Below, piece by piece: positions 1-8,990 of a DNA stretch of 64,000 nt. The stretch comes from Dokdonia sp. Hel_I_53 (GTDB taxonomy: Bacteria > Bacteroidota > Bacteroidia > Flavobacteriales > Flavobacteriaceae). The position numbers and the translations under genes are program-made. The stretch is taken from assembly GCF_007827465.1 (NCBI RefSeq), contig NZ_VISL01000001.1:2313001-2377000 (forward strand). The letters run 5' to 3'. Every line of letters starts with the position of its first letter. The first letter of the stretch is position 1. The notes beneath the pieces are model-generated. The model ran no database searches. It was not told the origin of the DNA and saw nothing but the letters and a program-made list of their open reading frames with translations.

Positions 1-45
1 CATAAACTAATTTTTACTATTACAAAAAGCTTACATACAAAAACT

Positions 46-375
46 ATGTCTGACATACAGATTGTAATTACAGATAGAGAAGGAGTCACACATAACGTTT
101 CTGCTCCTACAGATATGAATATGAACTTGATGGAAGTGGTCCGTTCATACGAGCTTGCTCCAGAGGGAACTATCGGAATATGTGGCGGGATGGCTATGTG
201 TGCAAGTTGTCAGTGCTATATAGAAAGTGACCACCAGTTGCCTGAGATGAGTGATGATGAAGATGCTATGCTAGCAGAGGCTTTTTATGTTGAGGATAAT
301 AGTAGGTTAGGCTGCCAGATCCATATCGCTCCAGATATGGATGGATTACAAGCGAGGTTAGCTCCAGAGGAGTAA
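46..375 (+). CDS. 2Fe-2S ferredoxin, adrenodoxin type
   Basis: This 109-residue protein is a soluble one-electron carrier with a [2Fe-2S] cluster. The cysteines follow the vertebrate/bacterial-type ferredoxin spacing C-x5-C-x2-C plus a distal one: Cys46, Cys52, Cys55 and Cys90 are the expected ligands, and Cys57 is an extra, non-ligand cysteine. The chain is acidic, as is usual for this family. The length and the ATG start fit the family. It ends 7 bases before a convergent metallophosphatase gene. Its redox partner (a ferredoxin reductase or P450) is not visible in the window. I am confident of the family and do not know the pathway. Confidence 0.93.
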   Translation: MSDIQIVITDREGVTHNVSAPTDMNMNLMEVVRSYELAPEGTIGICGGMAMCASCQCYIESDHQLPEMSDDEDAMLAEAFYVEDNSRLGCQIHIAPDMDGLQARLAPEE

Positions 376-382
376 AGCACAA

Positions 383-1279
383 TCATGTGGTTTTGTAGGA
401 TTCTAATTTTTCAGGTCCTTCTAGAATAATTCTAACCACCCTTAAAGTTCCATTAGTAGCAGTAGCTATTTTCCATTTTATAAGTGATATACACCCATTT
501 TCTATTTCAATACCTGTGATACTTCTGGGGTGAACACAGCTACCGTCATTAAAAAATGCAATATCACCAGGCTCTGGAAAACGAGGCCTATGTGTATGTC
601 CAGTGATCTTGAGAATATTGTTGTTTTCTGTTATCCATTTTTTTATACGACGTTCAACTTTTATAAGCTCTTTATAATTTTTTGCGGGACTCGTAGGATC
701 CGTAATACCATAAATCTGTAGAGGTTTCCATAAAAATCTAACTAAGAGCCTATTTAACTTCCATGCATGATAGTTCATCCAGTCTGCTTGATGACCGTGC
801 AACAAAAAAATTTCTTGTCCCGTACTTTGATATTCTAATAAAATAGCTTCATGGTATTCAAGATTTTCAAACAGTATTTCTTCTCTGCCGTCTTTTTTAT
901 CAAAATAAGTGCTTAAATGTTTTTCTACATAGGCTTTATTTTGATACACCATATCGTGATTTCCCCAAATGAGGTGCAGCCTATTCTCTTCGTGAAATTT
1001 CTGAAAAAGAGTGTATACATTTTTATGAGAATATAAAATATTTTCAAAAGAGCTATTTTTCCAGAGCTCATCTCCATCCCCTAGTTCAAAATAATTAAAC
1101 CCTTCATTGTAATAGTGTTGTAGAGCATGATAATAGATGTTTTCATTCTTAGCAAAATCGTCTGCATAGCTCTTGTCACCACGATGGCAATCTGAAAAAA
1201 AGACCAATTTCTTATTTTCAGAAAATCTTATTCTCTTAGATTCTCTATAGGCTCTATCTAGTCTCTTACGTGAGTTCAT
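383..1279 (-). CDS. Calcineurin-like metallophosphoesterase
   Basis: This 298-residue protein carries the full set of dimetal phosphoesterase motifs. They are D30-x-H32 in SDCHRGD, G-D at 67-68 in ELGDGDE, GNHD at 106-109, HGH at 161-163 and GHTH at 227-230. I see no signal peptide, so it is probably cytoplasmic. Similar proteins are annotated in Bacteroidota as metallophosphatases related to LpxH-like UDP-diacylglucosamine hydrolases, but I cannot assign a substrate. It is convergent with the ferredoxin gene and divergent from the flavin oxidoreductase gene, with a copy of the 14-bp palindrome in the divergent gap. Confidence 0.88.
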   Translation of the reverse strand: MNSRKRLDRAYRESKRIRFSENKKLVFFSDCHRGDKSYADDFAKNENIYYHALQHYYNEGFNYFELGDGDELWKNSSFENILYSHKNVYTLFQKFHEENRLHLIWGNHDMVYQNKAYVEKHLSTYFDKKDGREEILFENLEYHEAILLEYQSTGQEIFLLHGHQADWMNYHAWKLNRLLVRFLWKPLQIYGITDPTSPAKNYKELIKVERRIKKWITENNNILKITGHTHRPRFPEPGDIAFFNDGSCVHPRSITGIEIENGCISLIKWKIATATNGTLRVVRIILEGPEKLESYKTT

Positions 1280-1329
1280 TATGATAAAGATCGCTATTTA
1301 TGATGAATTATAGGTTTGAGAATAGTTAC

Positions 1330-1343
1330 GCTTTCGCGAAAGC
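1330..1343. repeat. 14-bp palindrome, copy 1
   Basis: This is an exact GCTTTCGCGAAAGC, extended symmetrically to 20 bp (1327-1346). It sits in the divergent gap between the metallophosphatase and the flavin oxidoreductase, upstream of a TATCTTTG -7 element at 1374-1381. Confidence 0.97.
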
Positions 1344-1373
1344 GTAGTCTCCTCAAATTTGATCAATACAGTT

Positions 1374-1381
1374 TATCTTTG
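1374..1381 (+). promoter_or_regulatory. Candidate -7 element of the oxidoreductase gene
   Basis: TATCTTTG matches the flavobacterial -7 consensus TAnnTTTG and lies 33 bases before the ATG at 1414. A TTG at 1359-1361 is too close to serve as a standard -33 element, so the promoter is only partly supported. Confidence 0.5.
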
Positions 1382-1413
1382 AGTTAAAAATTAAATCACT
1401 TGATACTAGAGAA

Positions 1414-2427
1414 ATGGAAGTAGGTATAGATAGTTTTGCAATAGCACCCAAAAATAAAAGTGAAAGCGCAGCAGACTCCTTAAGGTTATTGATAGAGAGA
1501 ATTGTTCATGCAGACAAAGTAGGTATAGATAGTTTTGGGATAGGAGAACATCACAGAAGTGATTTTTTGGATCAATCACCAGCTATGATCTTGGCGGCTG
1601 CAGCCGCTATGACAAAGCGTATTAAACTTACAAGTGCAGTTACCGTTTTAAGTGCTGCAGATCCAGTGAGAGTCTTTCAAAATTATGCTACGTTAGACCT
1701 CCTTTCTGGTGGAAGAGCAGAAATTGTCGCAGGTAGAGGCTCTTTTACAGATGCTTTTCCATTGTTTGGATTTAATCAAGCAGATTACAATGCTGTCTTC
1801 AAAGAAAAGTTAGAGCTCTTATTAAAGTTAAGGGAACAAGAAATAATAACTTGGTCTGGAAAATTTAGACCAGCACTTCATAATCAACCTGTTTTTCCAA
1901 GACCACTACAAAAGAAGCTTCCCATTTGGTTAGGGGTAGGAGGAACCCCAGAATCATTTGTAAGAGCTGGTGAGTTAGGTTTACCACTTATGATTGCAGT
2001 GATAGGTGGTCAGACACATCGATTTGCACCATTAGTAGATTTATATAGACAAGCAGGCATAAAGTCTGGACACAGTCCAGAAGATTTAAAAGTAGGCTTG
2101 CACTCCCTGGGCTATGTAGCAGAAACAACAGAGGATGCTATCAAAGACTACTTTCCAGGATATCAAGAATTATTTACAAAAATAGGTCTAGAAAGAGGAT
2201 TTCCAGCACCTACTAGACAAAGTTTTGATGCTCAAAACAGCGTTCCACAGGGTGCTTTACTAGTAGGTAGTCCAGAAGATGTAGCTAAAAAAATTCTTCA
2301 CCATAGCGAGGCTTTAGGAGGAATTTCAAAAGTCACGTTTCAAATGGATGTTGGTATTCCGCATGATAAATTAAAAAAGGCTTTAGAGCTTATAGCAACA
2401 AAAGTTAAGCCTCTTTTGAATTCTTAA
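1414..2427 (+). CDS. LLM-class flavin-dependent oxidoreductase (luciferase-like)
   Basis: This 337-residue TIM-barrel protein belongs to the bacterial luciferase-like monooxygenase family, whose members use reduced FMN or F420. Visible family features are GEHHR at 44-48 and the AEIVAGRGSF segment at 102-111 on the flavin-binding side of the barrel. The length is normal. It stands alone, so the substrate is unknown. Bacteroidota members are usually annotated only as LLM-class oxidoreductases. An F420 requirement is unlikely because flavobacteria generally lack F420, but that is inference. Confidence 0.85.
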   Translation: MEVGIDSFAIAPKNKSESAADSLRLLIERIVHADKVGIDSFGIGEHHRSDFLDQSPAMILAAAAAMTKRIKLTSAVTVLSAADPVRVFQNYATLDLLSGGRAEIVAGRGSFTDAFPLFGFNQADYNAVFKEKLELLLKLREQEIITWSGKFRPALHNQPVFPRPLQKKLPIWLGVGGTPESFVRAGELGLPLMIAVIGGQTHRFAPLVDLYRQAGIKSGHSPEDLKVGLHSLGYVAETTEDAIKDYFPGYQELFTKIGLERGFPAPTRQSFDAQNSVPQGALLVGSPEDVAKKILHHSEALGGISKVTFQMDVGIPHDKLKKALELIATKVKPLLNS

Positions 2428-2451
2428 TATGTTATGTTTGACCTTCAAAAA

Positions 2452-2485
2452 AAACAGCCATCAGTCCCCCAACTGATAGCTGTTT
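2452..2485 (-). terminator. Hairpin terminator of the OmpA/PD40 gene
   Basis: Two 14-base arms (2452-2465 and 2472-2485) pair with a single mismatch around a C-rich loop. Read leftward, the stem is followed by a run of eight T, so it terminates the minus-strand gene ending at 2519. It may also stop the plus-strand oxidoreductase transcript, less well. Confidence 0.8.
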
Positions 2486-2518
2486 CCTTAACAATGATTT
2501 ATTACAATTGTTAAGAAT

Positions 2519-4141
2519 CTATTCTTTGATTACGATAAATTCTACTCGTCTGTTTAATTCATTTTGAGCCGCAGAGCAGGGTGAACATTTGATAAGTAAT
2601 TCTTCTTCTCCGTATCCTTGAGAACTCATTCTTTCTTTTGAAATTCCTTTATTAAAGAGATATTTTAATGCAGATGCTGCCCTCCTCATAGAAAGTTTTT
2701 TGTTGTAGATAGCACTACCTTGTATATCTGTATGCGCTTTAATGTGGATTTTTATAGAAGGGTTATTATTTAATGTTGCTACAATTGAATTGAGCGTAAT
2801 AGTAGAAATAGGCTTAATCCTTGCACTGTTTGTATCAAAAAGTATATTTTCTATTTCAATAATAGTCTCTTTCTCATTCTCTATAATTGCTGCAGGTATT
2901 GCTTCTAATGCAATATCATTAACAAAAGTTTTATTTACTTGTGCAGAAGTGTTTATAGAACTTGTTGCTTGCTCAAAACCATCTTTATAAACAATAACTG
3001 TATAATTTAAGAAAGTATCTACAGGAAACTCATAGGCGCCAGTTGTAGTAGAAGTAGTATTTGCTACTTCTTCTCCATACTCGTCTATAAGTACAACTTT
3101 TGCGTTTTGAAGTGCTATTTGTGTTTCACTATCATATATTTTTCCTGAAACAAATACATTTACAGGCAACTCTCTAACTTTATATATATCATAACCACCC
3201 TCGCCACCTTCTCGATTAGAAGTTAAATAGCCAACAGTTGGCGTGGCTTCAATATATGCGATATCATCTGCTTTAGAGTTAATTGTATTTCCTAAATTTC
3301 TAGTAGCGACAAAACCTCTAGCTGTTTTTCTCGATCTAAATACATCAAAGCCTCCTTGAGAGTCATGACCTTTTGACGAGAAATATAAATATTTACCATC
3401 TATAGATGTACGCGGAAACTTCTCGTCTAAAACAGTATTTACACTACCTTCAACACGCTCTACTGGACTTCTAAAACGACCCATTTCTTGTATAGAAATA
3501 TCTTTTTCTAGGGCGATTCTAAAAATATCAAATCCTCCGATAGCTTCTGGGCGGTTAGAGGCAAAGTATAGCCAATCACCATTTTTTGAGATATGTGGGT
3601 TTTCAATTGAAAAGTCTCCATTAATAGCTAATGAAACAATATTTATCCATTCACCCTCTCTTTTTGGATTCATATCTGCGCGATAGAGTTCAAAACTTTG
3701 ACTATCAGACTTCTTACTCTTAGTAAAATATAAAGTATTCCCATCCTCTGTAAAAGTTACGCTTCCTAAATTTTCATACTTGTTGAGTATAGATGAGAAT
3801 AGTTGTGGAGTTCTTAAATCATATTCGTAGGTAATATCAGAACAATATAATTTAGTAAAGGGTTCGCCTGTGTTAGGATCTTTTTTGGCTAAAGCACCTA
3901 TTTTTCTAGCAGAAAAAGAAATAAATTTTTCTCTAAAAAAACCTACTCCATAGTCGGCATATTTAGTATTTATACCCGTAGTAAAGGTTTCAAATTTAAA
4001 ACCATTGTCGCTGTAAACTTCTTTTTCATTTTTTGTTTTACTATAACCTGTATCAACAACAGTGTTTGTGTTCTGAGAAAAAATATTGAGGCTTGAGAAT
4101 AAGCACAGGCTCAATAAGCAGTAAAAAGATAGTTGTTTCAT
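2519..4141 (-). CDS. OmpA-family lipid-independent envelope protein with PD40 propeller
   Basis: This 540-residue protein is probably periplasmic or outer-membrane associated and anchors to peptidoglycan. Residues 1-22 are a signal peptide ending before Gln23. Residues about 95-325 contain TolB/PD40-type blades with repeated [LY]YF-S-N/K-R and GG-[FY]-D-[IV]-[FY] patterns (134-143, 189-208, 250-269, 303-321). Residues about 330-405 form a carboxypeptidase-regulatory-like domain. Residues 433-540 are an OmpA C-terminal domain ending in the NRRVEF signature. The domain order resembles PorE of the type IX secretion system but the N-terminal TPR repeats of PorE are missing, so I do not call it porE. 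The gene stands alone with its own terminator. Confidence 0.88.
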   Translation of the reverse strand: MKQLSFYCLLSLCLFSSLNIFSQNTNTVVDTGYSKTKNEKEVYSDNGFKFETFTTGINTKYADYGVGFFREKFISFSARKIGALAKKDPNTGEPFTKLYCSDITYEYDLRTPQLFSSILNKYENLGSVTFTEDGNTLYFTKSKKSDSQSFELYRADMNPKREGEWINIVSLAINGDFSIENPHISKNGDWLYFASNRPEAIGGFDIFRIALEKDISIQEMGRFRSPVERVEGSVNTVLDEKFPRTSIDGKYLYFSSKGHDSQGGFDVFRSRKTARGFVATRNLGNTINSKADDIAYIEATPTVGYLTSNREGGEGGYDIYKVRELPVNVFVSGKIYDSETQIALQNAKVVLIDEYGEEVANTTSTTTGAYEFPVDTFLNYTVIVYKDGFEQATSSINTSAQVNKTFVNDIALEAIPAAIIENEKETIIEIENILFDTNSARIKPISTITLNSIVATLNNNPSIKIHIKAHTDIQGSAIYNKKLSMRRAASALKYLFNKGISKERMSSQGYGEEELLIKCSPCSAAQNELNRRVEFIVIKE

Positions 4142-4303
4142 GGGGGATAAATTCGACTGGTTAAAGCCTCCAACAATCGAAAATAATGCTCTAAACTACT
4201 TGATTAAAAGAATTTTAAATTTTTTAGACAAGATGAGTTGTTTTGTCGGTGAGACGCTGTATTCTACATGAAGAATGAACTTAATTTTATGTAGGGAGTA
4301 GCG

Positions 4304-5821
4304 TTAGGATTTTTCTAAGCTTATTAAATCTTCTATAAAGTCTCTTTTATTAGATAGCCTAGGAATTTTATGCTGTCCTCCTAACTTGTTTTTTGAACTT
4401 AACCAGTCATAAAAGAGATTCTTTCTCGCTACATGTATTGTGGGCGCATTGAGCGTAGTATTATTAAAACGTTTTGCTTGATAATCACTGTTTACTTCTT
4501 GTAGCGCTAGATCGAGTTGTTGGTTAAAAGTAGTTATGTCTTTTGGGTCATTTTTAAATTCGATCATCCACTCATGAGCGCCCTTTTCTCTACCTTCCAT
4601 AAAGATAGGAGCAGCAGTATAATCTTTTATTTCTGCGCCTGTGGCAAGCGATGCTATTTGCAATGCTTTTTCTGCATTTTCAATTATAAGTTCTTCCCCA
4701 AAAACATTAATATGATGTTTTGTTCTGCCGCTTACTTTAATTTTATAGGGGCTGAGAGAAGTAAATCTTACAGTATCTCCTATTTTGTACCTCCATAACC
4801 CAGCGTTTGTAGTGATGATTACCGCATAATTTTTATCTAATGCTACTTCATTTAAAGGAATAACTTTTTCATCTAAAGTTCCGTAAGTATCCATCGGTAT
4901 AAATTCATAAAAAATACCGTAATCGAGCATTAATAATAGTTCCTTAGAATCATTTTGATTTTGAATTGCAAAAAAACCTTCTGAGGCATTATATATTTCG
5001 TAATACTTAAATGAGTTTGAGGGGAGTATCTTCTTGTATTGATCAATGTAGGGGTCAAAACTTACGCCACCATGAAAATAGACTTCAAGATGAGGCCAGA
5101 TTTCAAATAAACTAGTTTTACCTGTGGTTTCTAAAACATTATTCAACAATACAAGCATCCATGATGGAACTCCCGCAAGGCTGGTTACATCTTGTTGTAT
5201 GGTTTCGTTTACGATGGCTTGCATTTTTATTTCCCAATCATCAAGAAGCGAAACATCACTAGTAGGAGTGCTGCTAAATTCTGCCCAAAAAGGCATATTA
5301 TCAATTAAAATTGCAGAAAGGTCACCATAAACAGTTCCCTTATCTTCATATAACTTCTTACTGCCACCTAGTCGTAAACCTTTGCCAGAAAATAATTGAG
5401 ACCCTTCATTATTATTAAGATACATACATAGTAAATCCTTACTTGCTGCATAATGACAATCTTCTAGCGACTCTGTACTAACAGGTATATATTTACTACG
5501 AGCATTTGTTGTCCCACTACTTTGAGCAAACCATTTAATAGGTGATGGCCATAAAATATTTGCTTCCCCACGGCGACTCCGTTCAATAAACTGATGGTTT
5601 TCTTCGTAAGATGTGACAGGCACCCTTTCGGCAAATTCTCGGTAGGTTTTAATAGAAGCAAAATCATATTTTCTCCCTATTTCTGTATCCTTAGCTTTAT
5701 CTAGAAGCTTTATGCGCAATTCTTCTTGAACCTCTGCAGGGTACTTCATAAAAAGCTCCATCTGATGGATACGCTTTTTGAGAAACCAAGAAGCTATAGA
5801 ATGGACTAAAGGGATCGCCAT
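4304..5821 (-). CDS. GH3 auxin-responsive-promoter family protein (acyl-adenylating enzyme)
   Basis: This 505-residue protein belongs to the GH3 branch of the ANL adenylate-forming superfamily. Plant members conjugate amino acids to jasmonate, auxin or other acyl acids after adenylation. The nucleotide-binding loop SSGTTNARSKYIP is at 101-113. The later YNASEGFFA segment, W-R-Y-K-I-G-D and SGRTKHHINVFGEEL are also typical. Length is normal for bacterial GH3 proteins, which are common in Bacteroidota but mostly uncharacterised. It is a single gene, divergent from the DUF2797 gene across a copy of the palindrome. The substrate acid and the acceptor are unknown. Confidence 0.87.
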   Translation of the reverse strand: MAIPLVHSIASWFLKKRIHQMELFMKYPAEVQEELRIKLLDKAKDTEIGRKYDFASIKTYREFAERVPVTSYEENHQFIERSRRGEANILWPSPIKWFAQSSGTTNARSKYIPVSTESLEDCHYAASKDLLCMYLNNNEGSQLFSGKGLRLGGSKKLYEDKGTVYGDLSAILIDNMPFWAEFSSTPTSDVSLLDDWEIKMQAIVNETIQQDVTSLAGVPSWMLVLLNNVLETTGKTSLFEIWPHLEVYFHGGVSFDPYIDQYKKILPSNSFKYYEIYNASEGFFAIQNQNDSKELLLMLDYGIFYEFIPMDTYGTLDEKVIPLNEVALDKNYAVIITTNAGLWRYKIGDTVRFTSLSPYKIKVSGRTKHHINVFGEELIIENAEKALQIASLATGAEIKDYTAAPIFMEGREKGAHEWMIEFKNDPKDITTFNQQLDLALQEVNSDYQAKRFNNTTLNAPTIHVARKNLFYDWLSSKNKLGGQHKIPRLSNKRDFIEDLISLEKS

Positions 5822-5861
5822 AAAGTTGCTATATTTACCGTAGTTTTTATGTTAAGATTAT

Positions 5862-5875
5862 GCTTTCGCGAAAGC
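5862..5875. repeat. 14-bp palindrome, copy 2
   Basis: Exact GCTTTCGCGAAAGC in the divergent gap between the GH3 and DUF2797 genes. The flanks are AT-rich and do not extend the symmetry beyond one base. Confidence 0.97.
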
Positions 5876-5920
5876 TAAATTAACCTTTTTCCTCGCATCT
5901 TAAAACCAAAATTTTCATAA

Positions 5921-6715
5921 ATGCAATATCAAGGCGTCCTTAGAAAAATGCAAACGGAGCATACAGATCCTATTAATTATTATTTGATAATGGGCGACGA
6001 TTTTATTCAAATGAACCAGCTCATTGATAAAAATGTGCATATTGAGTTTTTAAAATACGAATGCCTCGCTTGTGGTGAGAATAAAAAAATTTACAGACAA
6101 GGATATTGTTATGATGATTTTTTTAAAGTTCCTCAGGCTGCAGATTGGATAATGAAGCCAGAGCTCTCAAAAGCTCATCTCGATGAAGAAGATCGCGATC
6201 TTGAGTATGAGAAAAGTGTACAGTTAAAACCACATATTGTTTACTTAGCAAATTCTAGCAATGTAAAGGTAGGGGTAACACGTAAATCTCAGGTCCCCAC
6301 AAGGTGGATTGATCAAGGAGCGCATGAGGCAATAGAAATTGTTGAAGTACCAAATAGGTACTTAGCCGGTATCACAGAGGTAGCTCTAAAAAAACACGTT
6401 GCTGATAAAACAAACTGGCGCAAAATGCTCAAAAATGAAATAGAAGACCTCAATCTAAAAACTTATCGCGATCATCTTAAACAATTTATACCAGAGGAGG
6501 CTCAAAAATACTTTATAATTGAAAATGATGAGACGCATATACACTTTCCTGTATTGCAGTATCCAGAAAAATTGAAAACATTAAATCTAGATAAGACGCC
6601 CGCTTACGAAGGTTTGTTGAAAGGTATAAAAGGTCAATATTTACTATTTGATGATAATACTGTTTTTAATGTGCGAAGTTGGGAAGGATATGTAGTTAGA
6701 ATCGAGATATTATAA
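5921..6715 (+). CDS. DUF2797 domain protein with a Cys cluster
   Basis: This 264-residue protein matches the DUF2797 family as I know it. An N-terminal cysteine cluster (Cys48, Cys51 and Cys63 in CLACG and GYC) suggests a structural zinc site. The central VYLANSSNVKVGVT segment (107-120), followed by RWIDQGA, resembles the strand-loop core of GIY-YIG-like folds. No function is established to my knowledge. It is transcribed alone and ends 10 bases before the convergent LysE gene. Confidence 0.75.
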   Translation: MQYQGVLRKMQTEHTDPINYYLIMGDDFIQMNQLIDKNVHIEFLKYECLACGENKKIYRQGYCYDDFFKVPQAADWIMKPELSKAHLDEEDRDLEYEKSVQLKPHIVYLANSSNVKVGVTRKSQVPTRWIDQGAHEAIEIVEVPNRYLAGITEVALKKHVADKTNWRKMLKNEIEDLNLKTYRDHLKQFIPEEAQKYFIIENDETHIHFPVLQYPEKLKTLNLDKTPAYEGLLKGIKGQYLLFDDNTVFNVRSWEGYVVRIEIL

Positions 6716-6725
6716 ATGAGGTTAA

Positions 6726-7352
6726 TCAACTCATATCTACAATAAGCTTTATGGACTGAAAGGTAGCTGCAAGTAGCAATACTATTCCTATAATTTTATT
6801 TAACTTTCCCTTAAAGGCAGAAAAATTAGATGTCATATAGTCGCTTAATCTCCCATATAAATATAAAACACCAAGTTTACCTAAAAACACTCCTAGCAAA
6901 AATAGTATAATAACGAGCCAAGGTGAGTTATCGCTTATTTGCAAATATTTTGAAAGCATGGACAAAATGGCTGTCCAATAGATAAACATAGGGATATTTA
7001 AAGTGCCTAAAAGCAATCCATTTCTAAAACGCACACTTTGAGTTGAAGATATATTTATTTGCTCTTGAGCAGGCTTTCTAAGGAAATAAACTCCAACGAG
7101 AATCATAAGTATAATAAAGACTATTTGAATCCAAAGGTTGTTTTCATAAAGATTTTCAATTAACACACCAAATGTTAGTGCGAGACTGGCTACGACAACC
7201 TCTCCTACTGCAGCACCATATGCAAATTGCATAGCTTTGGAGATAGTACCATCTGCCGTATACTTCAATACCCCAAGATTTGTGGCGCTGGGGGGGAGCG
7301 TGTTTATGGCTGCTGCAATAGCTCCTATTAATAATACTAGTAGTATGATCAT
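6726..7352 (-). CDS. LysE-family exporter
   Basis: This 208-residue protein is very hydrophobic, with six predicted membrane helices, and belongs to the LysE/RhtB type of inner-membrane exporters for amino acids or small polar metabolites. Helix 1 runs into a PPSATNLGVLKY loop that matches the conserved proline region of the family. Length is typical. A TAATTTTG -7-like element lies upstream on the minus strand (7378-7385). It is divergent from der, and the exported substrate cannot be read from the sequence. Confidence 0.82.
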   Translation of the reverse strand: MIILLVLLIGAIAAAINTLPPSATNLGVLKYTADGTISKAMQFAYGAAVGEVVVASLALTFGVLIENLYENNLWIQIVFIILMILVGVYFLRKPAQEQINISSTQSVRFRNGLLLGTLNIPMFIYWTAILSMLSKYLQISDNSPWLVIILFLLGVFLGKLGVLYLYGRLSDYMTSNFSAFKGKLNKIIGIVLLLAATFQSIKLIVDMS

Positions 7353-7377
7353 AAGTTAAATAGACAGCAAAATTAAT

Positions 7378-7385
7378 CTTTCTGC
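7378..7385 (-). promoter_or_regulatory. Candidate -7 element of the LysE gene
   Basis: On the minus strand this reads TAATTTTG, matching TAnnTTTG, 26 bases before the ATG at 7352. No -33 TTG is seen at the right distance. Confidence 0.4.
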
Positions 7386-7467
7386 TCTGTTTTTGTTTTA
7401 ATTTATAATTTCATTAGTGTTTTTTATAAAAATCTAAAATATTTACAGACATCACAGGACTTAGTTT

Positions 7468-7500
7468 TTGACTATATAGCGCGATAAAAGCCTATCTTTG
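7468..7500 (+). promoter_or_regulatory. Promoter of der
   Basis: A TTG (7468-7470) and TATCTTTG (7493-7500) separated by 22 bases match the flavobacterial sigma-A promoter TTG-N17-23-TAnnTTTG. Transcription would start about 13 bases before the der ATG, giving a very short leader. Confidence 0.8.
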
Positions 7501-7520
7501 CACACCTTAAAAAAATAATA

Positions 7521-8825
7521 ATGAGTACCATAGTAGCTATTGTAGGACGACCTAATGTTGGGAAGTCTACATTTTTTAATCGATTAGTACAACGTCGCGA
7601 GGCCATAGTAGATGCCGTAAGTGGTGTGACGAGAGATCGCCATTATGGAAAAACAGATTGGAACGGTCGAGAATTTACAGTGATTGATACGGGTGGCTAT
7701 GTGCTAGGAAGTGACGATGTTTTTGAAGCCGAAATTGACAAACAAGTAGAGCTGGCTATCGATGAGGCAGATGCAATCATATTTATGGTAGATGTAGAGC
7801 ACGGTATCACAGGCATGGATGAGGACGTAGCAAAGTTATTACGACGTACTCAAAAACCTATTTTTCTAGCTGTTAATAAAGTAGATAATAACAAGCGAGC
7901 AGCAGATGCTGTTGAGTTTTATAACCTAGGATTAGGAGACTATTTTACAATTGCAGCTACTAATGGAAGTGGTACTGGTGATTTGCTAGACGCAGTTGTA
8001 GAGGCACTGCCAGAAAAAGAAGAAGAGCCAGAGACAGATTTACCTCGTTTTGCCGTAGTAGGTAGACCTAATGCAGGTAAATCTTCATTCATTAATGCAC
8101 TCATAGGTGAAGATCGATATATTGTAACAGATATAGCAGGTACCACACGTGATGCGATGGACACAAAGTACAATAGATTTGGATTTGAGTTCAATCTAGT
8201 TGACACTGCAGGAATACGACGTAAAGCAAAAGTAAAAGAAGATTTAGAGTTTTACTCAGTAATGAGATCTGTTAGAGCGATTGAACATGCAGATGTCGTG
8301 ATTCTTATAGTTGATGCCACTAGAGGCTTTGATGGACAGGTGCAAAATATATTTTGGCTTGCAGAACGCAACCGTAAAGGAATTGTTATTCTCGTTAATA
8401 AATGGGATTTGGTTACTAAAGAGACCAACACGATGAAAGAATTTGAGAAACACATTCGCTCTCAAATAGAGCCTTTTACAGACGTACCTATTGTTTTTAT
8501 ATCTGTGCTTGAGAAGCAACGTATTTTTAAAGCTATTGAAACGGCAGTAAAGGTTTATGAAAGCAAAACTAAGCGTATCAAGACAAGTGAGCTTAATGAA
8601 TTCTTTCTGCCACTAGTAGAGGCGTTCCCGCCACCAGCAATTAAAGGAAAATATGTAAAAATTAAATACTGTATGCAGTTGCCCACTCCACAGCCACAAT
8701 TTGCACTATTTTGTAATTTACCGCAATACTTAAAAGAAGGGTATCGTCGATTTTTAGAAAATAAATTAAGAGCAGCCTACGACTTTTCAGGTGTGCCTAT
8801 TTCTATCTATTTTAGAAAAAAATAA
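7521..8825 (+). CDS. der: Ribosome biogenesis GTPase Der (EngA)
   Basis: Der is a cytoplasmic double GTPase needed for 50S subunit maturation. The 434 residues hold two tandem G domains and a C-terminal KH-like domain (about 350-434). The first domain has G1 GRPNVGKST (9-17), DTGG (56-59) and NKVD (119-122). The second has GRPNAGKSS (181-189), DTAG (228-231) and NKWD (293-296). All motifs are intact and the length is standard. It has its own promoter and is followed by a palindrome copy and a terminator. Confidence 0.98.
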   Translation: MSTIVAIVGRPNVGKSTFFNRLVQRREAIVDAVSGVTRDRHYGKTDWNGREFTVIDTGGYVLGSDDVFEAEIDKQVELAIDEADAIIFMVDVEHGITGMDEDVAKLLRRTQKPIFLAVNKVDNNKRAADAVEFYNLGLGDYFTIAATNGSGTGDLLDAVVEALPEKEEEPETDLPRFAVVGRPNAGKSSFINALIGEDRYIVTDIAGTTRDAMDTKYNRFGFEFNLVDTAGIRRKAKVKEDLEFYSVMRSVRAIEHADVVILIVDATRGFDGQVQNIFWLAERNRKGIVILVNKWDLVTKETNTMKEFEKHIRSQIEPFTDVPIVFISVLEKQRIFKAIETAVKVYESKTKRIKTSELNEFFLPLVEAFPPPAIKGKYVKIKYCMQLPTPQPQFALFCNLPQYLKEGYRRFLENKLRAAYDFSGVPISIYFRKK

Positions 8826-8859
8826 TAGATTGGCAAAGCGTTGATACTGATTAATTTCC

Positions 8860-8873
8860 GCTTTCGCGAAAGC
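8860..8873. repeat. 14-bp palindrome, copy 3
   Basis: Exact GCTTTCGCGAAAGC 35 bases after the der stop codon and before the terminator hairpin at 8919-8958, so it is probably within the der 3' untranslated region. Confidence 0.97.
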
Positions 8874-8918
8874 ATGCATTGCTCCGTTAAAATACTTACA
8901 TAAATGTATAGCAAAATA

Positions 8919-8958
8919 AAAAAAGGGTTTTGAAATCTACACTTCCAAACCCTTTTTT
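8919..8958. terminator. Bidirectional terminator between der and a small gene
   Basis: A 12-bp stem of A-tract plus GGGTTT (8919-8930) pairs with AAACCC plus T-tract (8947-8958). The U-tract works for der on the plus strand and the A-tract for the convergent small gene on the minus strand. Confidence 0.8.
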
Positions 8959-8990
8959 CTGCTTTGTTATATGAACACATTCAGAACTTT

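Noticed and set aside
2519..4141. PorE of the type IX secretion system
   Set aside because: The propeller, regulatory-like and OmpA domains are present but the N-terminal TPR repeats are absent, and no other secretion-system gene is nearby.
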